Source of the DNA: Nocardia farcinica
Lineage (GTDB): Bacteria > Actinomycetota > Actinomycetes > Mycobacteriales > Mycobacteriaceae
Assembly (NCBI RefSeq): GCF_001182745.1
Contig: NZ_LN868938.1
Location: 2,666,001 to 2,730,000, forward strand
DNA: 64,000 nt
Reading direction: 5' to 3'
Under the pieces are notes generated by a model. It was not told where the DNA came from. It searched no databases and was given only the letters and a program-made list of their open reading frames with translations. Within the stretch, counting starts at the first letter, position 1, and each line of letters begins with the position of its first letter. Below are positions 57,276 through 64,000 of this stretch, in pieces. Position numbers and translations under genes: made by a program.

Positions 57276-57826
57276 GCCGGGCCCAGCGCGTCACCCGGCG
57301 CGGTGAATCCCGCCTTGCCGAGCAGCCGGGCGTCGCGCTCGGCGAGTTCGGCGCGGCGGCGTGCCTCGCGCAGACTCTCGTACCATTCCTCGAGCAGCCG
57401 CGCCTGCAGCGCGAACATCTCCTTCTCCTCCTCCGGCTCGGCGTGGTCGTAGCCGAGCAGGTGCAGGACGCCGTGCACGGTGAGCAGGGCGAGTTCGTGT
57501 TCGAGCGAATGCCCGGCCTTGTGCGCCTGGTCGGCGGCGAACTCCGGACACAGCACGATGTCGCCGAGCATCGACGGGCCCGGCTCCGGGCTGTCCGGGC
57601 GGCCGCCGGGCTCGAGCTCGTCCATCGGAAACGACATCACGTCGGTCGGCCCGGGCAGATCCATCCACCGCATGTGCAGATCGGCCATGGTGTCGAGATC
57701 CACCAGCACCATCGACAGTTCCGCGGCCGGATGCACGTCCATCCGGCCGATGACGAACCGCGCGACGCTGACCAGGTCTTCTTCGGGTACGTCGATCCCC
57801 GACTCGTTGGCGATCTCGATGCTCAC
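57272..57826 (-). CDS. ybeY: Endoribonuclease YbeY (rRNA maturation)
   Basis: This 184-residue metal-dependent endoribonuclease matures the 16S rRNA 3' end. The zinc motif H3xH5xH is present in [11 protein letters not shown], preceded by [15 protein letters not shown] and MSFPMDE. The C-terminus is longer than in E. coli ([15 protein letters not shown]). The GTG at 57826 gives [10 protein letters not shown]. It follows phoH, as in most bacteria. Confidence 0.95.
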   Translation of the reverse strand: MSIEIANESGIDVPEEDLVSVARFVIGRMDVHPAAELSMVLVDLDTMADLHMRWMDLPGPTDVMSFPMDELEPGGRPDSPEPGPSMLGDIVLCPEFAADQAHKAGHSLEHELALLTVHGVLHLLGYDHAEPEEEKEMFALQARLLEEWYESLREARRRAELAERDARLLGKAGFTAPGDALGPA

Positions 57827-57902
57827 GTGAACAGGGTATTCGGTGCGGCCGGTCCGGGTCCGCCCGGCTCGCGGGCCGGGGGCGGACGCCGGGCGGCATC
57901 GA

Positions 57903-60083
<2,181 letters not shown>

Positions 60084-60299
60084 AAGTGATTAAGCCCGCT
60101 TTCCGGTCTCGACAGTAGTTCCGCGCCGAACAGCGACCCGAGAAACCGGCTCCGACGAGCGGCTTCGAGAACTGTTCACCGATACTCGAAGTTTAACGCG
60201 GCCCACCGACACCCGACAGGGATTATCCGGGCGGTGCCGGTCACGGCCGGGTCGACGCCGCGCCCAGCCCGCCCACCGCTCGCGGCACCTCCGGGTGGA

Positions 60300-60800
60300 C
60301 TACCGACCGATCCCCAGCGCCCGTGCCGCGCGCGCCATGAGCTGGGACATACGCGCGGGGAACGAATCGGGCGCGGGCACCGTCACCGGCCGCACCCGGC
60401 CGTTGTGGATCGCGGCGATCTTCCAGCCCGCGCCGGTGCGCAACACGACCAGCGTCTGGCGCGACAGCCTGCGTTTCGGGAGCCGGGAGCGCCACGGCAT
60501 CAGCACCGACCCCGTGCCGTGCGCGACGGCGACGTCGTCGGTCACGTACCGGATCGATTCGAGGTCGCCGACCAAGGCCGATCCGGCCAGCACACCGCGG
60601 AAGAGCTGGTCGTGATTGCGCTGGTGGGTCGCGCGGCCGCGGGCCAGCGTGCCGTCGTAGGACACGTAGTCGGAGTCCTCGGTGAACAGTGCGCCGAACG
60701 CGTCCGCGTCATTGGCAGTCCAGGCACGCAACATGTCGTGGAACAGCGCTCCGATCGCGGCGTCGTCGGAGGCGCGGTCGAGGCTGGCGTCGGTGTGCAT
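60300..60800 (-). CDS. SnoaL-like/SgcJ-family protein
   Basis: The 166-residue product has the nuclear-transport-factor-2-like fold of the SgcJ/EcaC or SnoaL group (AIGALFHDMLRAWTANDADA, DSDYVSYDGTLARGRATHQ). Proteins of this kind are small isomerases, hydrolases or oxygen-inserting enzymes, and the reaction cannot be told. The ATG at 60800 is 55 bases from the divergent MarR start, so both are probably controlled together. Confidence 0.8.
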   Translation of the reverse strand: MHTDASLDRASDDAAIGALFHDMLRAWTANDADAFGALFTEDSDYVSYDGTLARGRATHQRNHDQLFRGVLAGSALVGDLESIRYVTDDVAVAHGTGSVLMPWRSRLPKRRLSRQTLVVLRTGAGWKIAAIHNGRVRPVTVPAPDSFPARMSQLMARAARALGIGR

Positions 60801-60818
60801 CGGTATCTCCTGCTATTA

Positions 60819-60831
60819 TTCGATGATCGAA
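60819..60831. promoter_or_regulatory. MarR-type operator between divergent genes
   Basis: TTCGA-TGA-TCGAA is a perfect inverted repeat centred 19-31 bases from both start codons, in an A/T-rich patch of the 55-base gap. Its position fits a MarR repressor controlling both its own gene and the SnoaL-like gene. Confidence 0.65.
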
Positions 60832-60855
60832 CAATACACTAGCAGAAAGTTTCGA

Positions 60856-61344
60856 ATGTCGAAAGATCATCTGATCGCCGAGATCGGCAGGCAACTCCGC
60901 CTCCTGCAACGCAGCTTCGACACCTTCGACGAGGCGGCGGCGGCGCATCTGCGGCTGAACCGCACCGATCTGCGTTGCCTGGACGTGGTGTCGGGATCGG
61001 ACTCGTCGACTCCGGGGGAACTGGCCAAGGAGCTGAAGCTCAGCCCGGCCGCCACGACCACCGTGATCGACCGGTTGGTGCGGGCCGGGCTCGTGACGCG
61101 GGCGCCGGACCCGGCCAACCGTCGCAGGGTGTTGGTCGCGCCCACCGACGCCGCCCGTGCGGCCGCCACGGAGATCTTCGAGCCGGTGGCGGTCGCGGGC
61201 GCCGAGGCGCTGGCGCGTTACGACACCGACCAGCTCGCGGTCGTGCTCGACTTCCTGCACACCGCCCTGGACGTCCACCACGACCAGACGATGCGCCTGG
61301 TCGCACGGCAGGCGCCACCCGGCGCCGACGACACCCGGCAATGA
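60856..61344 (+). CDS. MarR-family transcriptional regulator
   Basis: The 162-residue winged-helix protein has a MarR core (RTDLRCLDVVSGSDSSTPGE, KLSPAATTTVIDRLVRAGLV) and the RxPDPxxRRxxLVxPT wing (APDPANRRRVLVAPTDA). The ATG at 60856 is chosen because the longer upstream frame overlaps the divergent gene. It likely responds to a small phenolic or other effector. Confidence 0.92.
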   Translation: MSKDHLIAEIGRQLRLLQRSFDTFDEAAAAHLRLNRTDLRCLDVVSGSDSSTPGELAKELKLSPAATTTVIDRLVRAGLVTRAPDPANRRRVLVAPTDAARAAATEIFEPVAVAGAEALARYDTDQLAVVLDFLHTALDVHHDQTMRLVARQAPPGADDTRQ

Positions 61345-61420
61345 CACCGACCGGACGCGAGTGTCGTCGCGCCGCAAAGCCTCGGGCGGTCCGCCGAGCA
61401 GTCCACCCGCCGACCCGCCC

Positions 61421-62161
61421 TCACCAGCGCGGGGTCAGCGCTCCCAGTGCGCCGAGGGCGACCGCCGCGGCGGTGGAGGTGCGCAGGACGGTCGGCCCGA
61501 GCAGCGTGACCTGAGCGCCCGCCGCGGCCAACGCGTCGAGTTCGCCGTCGTCGAGGCCGCCCTCCGGGCCGACGATCAACACCACCCGCGACGCCCCGGC
61601 GAAGGACAGCTCGGTGAACTTCGCGGTGCCGGACTCGTGCAACGCCGCCACCACCGCGCCCTCGGCCCGCACGCCGCGCACCAGGTCGAGCACGTCGCGG
61701 GTGCGATGCAGGTCGGCGACCTCGGGAATGTAGGCGCGGCGGGACTGCCGCGCCGCCGAACGCGCCGCCGAACGCCACTTCTCGACCCCCTTGGCGGCCT
61801 TGCCCTCCCAGTTCGCCACGCACCGGGCAGCCTGCCACGGCACGATCGCGTCGGCACCCGCCTCGGTCATAAGGTCGACGGCCAGTTCCGAGCGGTCCGA
61901 TTTCGGCAGTGCCTGCACGACGGTGACCTCCGGTGCCGGCCGCGGCGCGACGGTGCGCTCCAGCACCCGCAGTTCCAGCCGATCGCGCTGGGCGGCAACC
62001 ACTTCGGAGGCGGCCAGCAGGCCGCGCCCGTCCGACAGGGTGATCGGCTCGCCGACCCGGGTGCGGCGCACGGTCGCGGCGTGCCGCCCCTCGGGGCCGT
62101 CCAGCACCGCCACCCGGCCGGGCTCGGGAATGTCGTCCAGGTAGAAGACCGTGGCGGCCAA
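61421..62161 (-). CDS. rsmE: 16S rRNA (uracil(1498)-N3)-methyltransferase
   Basis: RsmE is a SPOUT methyltransferase that methylates U1498 in the decoding region of 16S rRNA. The 246-residue product has the N-terminal PUA-like part (PGRVAVLDGPEGRHAATVRR). The SPOUT knot carries LIVGPEGGLDDGELDAL and LGPTVLRTSTAAAVAL. It lies five bases after dnaJ and is probably co-transcribed with hrcA and dnaJ. Confidence 0.95.
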   Translation of the reverse strand: MAATVFYLDDIPEPGRVAVLDGPEGRHAATVRRTRVGEPITLSDGRGLLAASEVVAAQRDRLELRVLERTVAPRPAPEVTVVQALPKSDRSELAVDLMTEAGADAIVPWQAARCVANWEGKAAKGVEKWRSAARSAARQSRRAYIPEVADLHRTRDVLDLVRGVRAEGAVVAALHESGTAKFTELSFAGASRVVLIVGPEGGLDDGELDALAAAGAQVTLLGPTVLRTSTAAAVALGALGALTPRW

Positions 62162-62165
62162 CGGA

Positions 62166-63320
62166 TCAGCGTCCGCTGAACGAGGCCCGCAGCCGGGCGA
62201 ACAGGCCGCTGTTGTGCTCGGACTGCGCCGACATCACCTCGGCACGGTCGCGGTCGCGCAGCGCCTTGTACTTGCGCAGCAGGTCGGTCTGCTTGCCGTC
62301 CAGCTTGGTGGGGATGACGATGTCCAGGTGCGCGAGCAGGTCGCCGCGCACACCGGAACGCAGCTTCGGCATGCCGTGCCCGCGCAGCACCGACACCTCG
62401 CCGGGCTGCGTGCCCGGCGGGATGGTCAGTTCGGTGGGGCCGTCGAGGATGGTGTCGATGACGACGGTGGTGCCCAGTGCCGCGTCGACCATCGGCACCC
62501 GGATGGTGCAGTGCAGGTCGTCGCCGTCGCGGACGAACACGTCGTGCGGCTGCTCGACGATCTCCACGTACAGGTCACCGGGCGGGCCGCCGCCGGGGCC
62601 GACCTCGCCCTGCGCCGCCAGCCGCACCCGCATGCCGTTGGCGACACCGGCGGGGATCGGCGCGGCGATCTCGCGCCGCGCCCGCACCCGGCCGTCGCCG
62701 CCGCACTTGTGGCAGGGATCGGGGATGGTCTCCCCGGCGCCGCGACAGGTGGGGCAGGGCCGGGAGGTGAGCACCTGGCCGAGGAAGGAGCGCTGCACCG
62801 ACTGCACTTCGCCCGCGCCGCCGCAGGTCTCGCAGCGGACCGGCTTGGAGTTGCCGTGGGTGCCGGAGCCGTGACACGCGTCGCAGAGCACCGCGGTGTC
62901 GACGGTGAGGTGCTTGGTGACGCCGACCGCGCACTCGGCGAGGCTGAGCCGGGTCCGCAGCAGCGAATCCGCGCCGGGCTGCACGCGGCCGCGCGGCTTG
63001 CGCTGCCCGCCGCCCGCGCCGCTCATCCCGCCGAAGAACGCCTCGAACACGTCGCCGAGGCCGCCGAAGCCGGCACCGGAGAAGCCGCCGGCGCCGCCGC
63101 CGGACTCGAGCGGGTCGCCGCCCATGTCGACGATCCGGCGCTTCTCCGGATCGGAGAGCACCTCGTAGGCGGTCGACACTTCCTTGAACCTGGCCTGCGC
63201 CGCCTCATCCGGGTTGACATCCGGATGGAGCTCGCGCGCCAGCTTCCGGTAGGCGCGCTTGATCTCCTGGTCGGTCGCGTTCCTCGCGACGCCGAGCAGT
63301 CCGTAGTAGTCCCGTGCCAC
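62166..63320 (-). CDS. dnaJ: Chaperone protein DnaJ
   Basis: This full-length type I Hsp40 of 384 residues stimulates DnaK. It has a J domain with HPD ([10 protein letters not shown]), a Gly-rich linker ([19 protein letters not shown]) and four zinc-finger repeats ([32 protein letters not shown]), followed by the C-terminal substrate-binding domain. Its position after hrcA matches dnaJ2 of mycobacteria, the copy outside the dnaK operon. It is probably repressed by HrcA. Confidence 0.96.
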   Translation of the reverse strand: MARDYYGLLGVARNATDQEIKRAYRKLARELHPDVNPDEAAQARFKEVSTAYEVLSDPEKRRIVDMGGDPLESGGGAGGFSGAGFGGLGDVFEAFFGGMSGAGGGQRKPRGRVQPGADSLLRTRLSLAECAVGVTKHLTVDTAVLCDACHGSGTHGNSKPVRCETCGGAGEVQSVQRSFLGQVLTSRPCPTCRGAGETIPDPCHKCGGDGRVRARREIAAPIPAGVANGMRVRLAAQGEVGPGGGPPGDLYVEIVEQPHDVFVRDGDDLHCTIRVPMVDAALGTTVVIDTILDGPTELTIPPGTQPGEVSVLRGHGMPKLRSGVRGDLLAHLDIVIPTKLDGKQTDLLRKYKALRDRDRAEVMSAQSEHNSGLFARLRASFSGR

Positions 63321-63452
63321 TTGAGTTCTCTAGTCCTTGGGTCGCTGTCACTCGCTGCCCCCACCGAATGCCGGTAGCAGCATAAGTCGGATGCACTCAA
63401 CTTTATCCGGCCAGGAGTTCGAGCGTAGCAGCGCCGTGGGCGGGCACCGGTC

Positions 63453-64000
63453 TCAGCGCTCGGCCAGGACCTCGCCGATGTAGCGCGCCACCGTCGCCAC
63501 CGAGGCGATGGTGCCCGGGTAGTCCATCCGGGTGGGCCCGAGCACGCCCATGCCGCCCAGCACCGAGCCGGACACGCCGTAGCCGGTGGTCACGACCGAG
63601 GCGCTGCGCATCTCCTCGACCTGGGTCTCCTCGCCGATCCGCACCGTCACGGTGCCCGGCCGCTGCGCCGCGGCCAGCAGCTTGAGCACCACGACCTGTT
63701 CCTCGAGCGCCTCGAGCACCTGCCGCAGGGAGCCGGGCAGGCCGAAGTCGGCGGCGTTGCGCGTCAGGTTCGCGGTGCCGCCGAGCACCAGCCGCTCCTC
63801 GGGATGCTCGACGAGGGTCTCCACCAGCACGGTGGACACCCGGATCAGGACGTCGCGCAGCTGTTGCGGCGCGCTCTCCGGCAGTTCGGCGACCGCGGCG
63901 GAGGCGGCGGCGAGCCGCTTGCCGTCCATGGCCGCGCCGAGCAGCGCGCGCAGGGCCGACAGGTCGTCGTCGTCGACCACCGCGCCCAGTTCCACGATCC
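63453..64000 (-). CDS. hrcA: Heat-inducible repressor HrcA, partial (5' end outside window)
   Basis: The window holds the last 180 or so codons of hrcA, the repressor that binds CIRCE operators in front of heat-shock genes. The fragment shows the HrcA dimerisation/inserted domain ([31 protein letters not shown]) and the C-terminal signature [20 protein letters not shown]. The DNA-binding N-terminus lies to the right of the window. A 132-base gap separates it from dnaJ. No CIRCE element is seen in that gap. Confidence 0.93.
   Translation of the reverse strand, partial: IVELGAVVDDDDLSALRALLGAAMDGKRLAAASAAVAELPESAPQQLRDVLIRVSTVLVETLVEHPEERLVLGGTANLTRNAADFGLPGSLRQVLEALEEQVVVLKLLAAAQRPGTVTVRIGEETQVEEMRSASVVTTGYGVSGSVLGGMGVLGPTRMDYPGTIASVATVARYIGEVLAER

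Overview
The window looks like a chromosomal segment of a high-GC mycolic-acid actinomycete (Mycobacteriales), most likely Nocardia or a close relative. The evidence is an mce/yrbE lipid-import locus, a PapA-type acyltransferase, frequent GTG starts, and a backbone whose gene order matches the Mycobacterium tuberculosis dnaG-dgt ... glyS-smtB-zur-uppS-recO ... era-CBS-ybeY-phoH ... rsmE-dnaJ-hrcA stretch. This assignment rests on remembered family and synteny knowledge; no search was run.

Layout. (1) 1-13.2 kb: a leftward yrbEA-yrbEB-mceA-mceB-mceC operon that runs off the left edge. It is preceded by a leftward cluster of three paralogous flavin monooxygenases, one SDR and two SRPBCC proteins, with a divergent ABC1 kinase. 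(2) 13.2-13.95 kb: degenerate DNA with a tyrosine-integrase remnant beside a tRNA-Asn(GTT), which probably marks the end of an integrated island. Sequence left of it is visibly less GC-rich. (3) 14.2-33.2 kb: the conserved backbone (a small dnaG-linked protein, dnaG, dgt, a TPM-domain protein, glyS, smtB, zur, a YbjN-like protein, uppS, recO). It is interrupted by accessory genes: a beta-lactamase-like hydrolase, a broken MMPL transporter, a DHFR-like protein, a metallo-hydrolase, PapA, TenA and TetR/transporter pairs. (4) 33.2-51.7 kb: an accessory insertion between recO and era. It ends in the decayed remains of the amidase gene expected at this position. (5) 51.7-64 kb: a large membrane sensor-like protein, then era, a zinc-less cytidine-deaminase relative, a CBS transporter, ybeY, phoH with an inserted intein, a SnoaL-like/MarR pair, rsmE, dnaJ and the 3' part of hrcA.

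The most interesting part is the leftward operon at 37.5-50.8 kb: a fatty acyl-AMP ligase fused to an ACP, a KASIII-like synthase, an ABC1 kinase fused to a class III aminotransferase, an acyl-CoA-dehydrogenase-like protein, an FAD/NAD(P) oxidoreductase, an MFS exporter, a BtaA-like (DUF3419) SAM-dependent 3-amino-3-carboxypropyl transferase, a fused MtnA-MtnB and MtnD. A BtaA-type reaction releases methylthioadenosine, and MtnA, MtnB and MtnD act in methylthioadenosine salvage. The operon therefore reads as a lipid- or amino-acid-like natural-product pathway that carries part of its own by-product recycling. I cannot match it to a pathway I know.

Other points: the PhoH intein has the signature of a class 3 (W-C-T) intein with a LAGLIDADG homing endonuclease; the three monooxygenases all lack the histidine of the Baeyer-Villiger fingerprint; and several regulators have clear inverted repeats in their own promoter regions.
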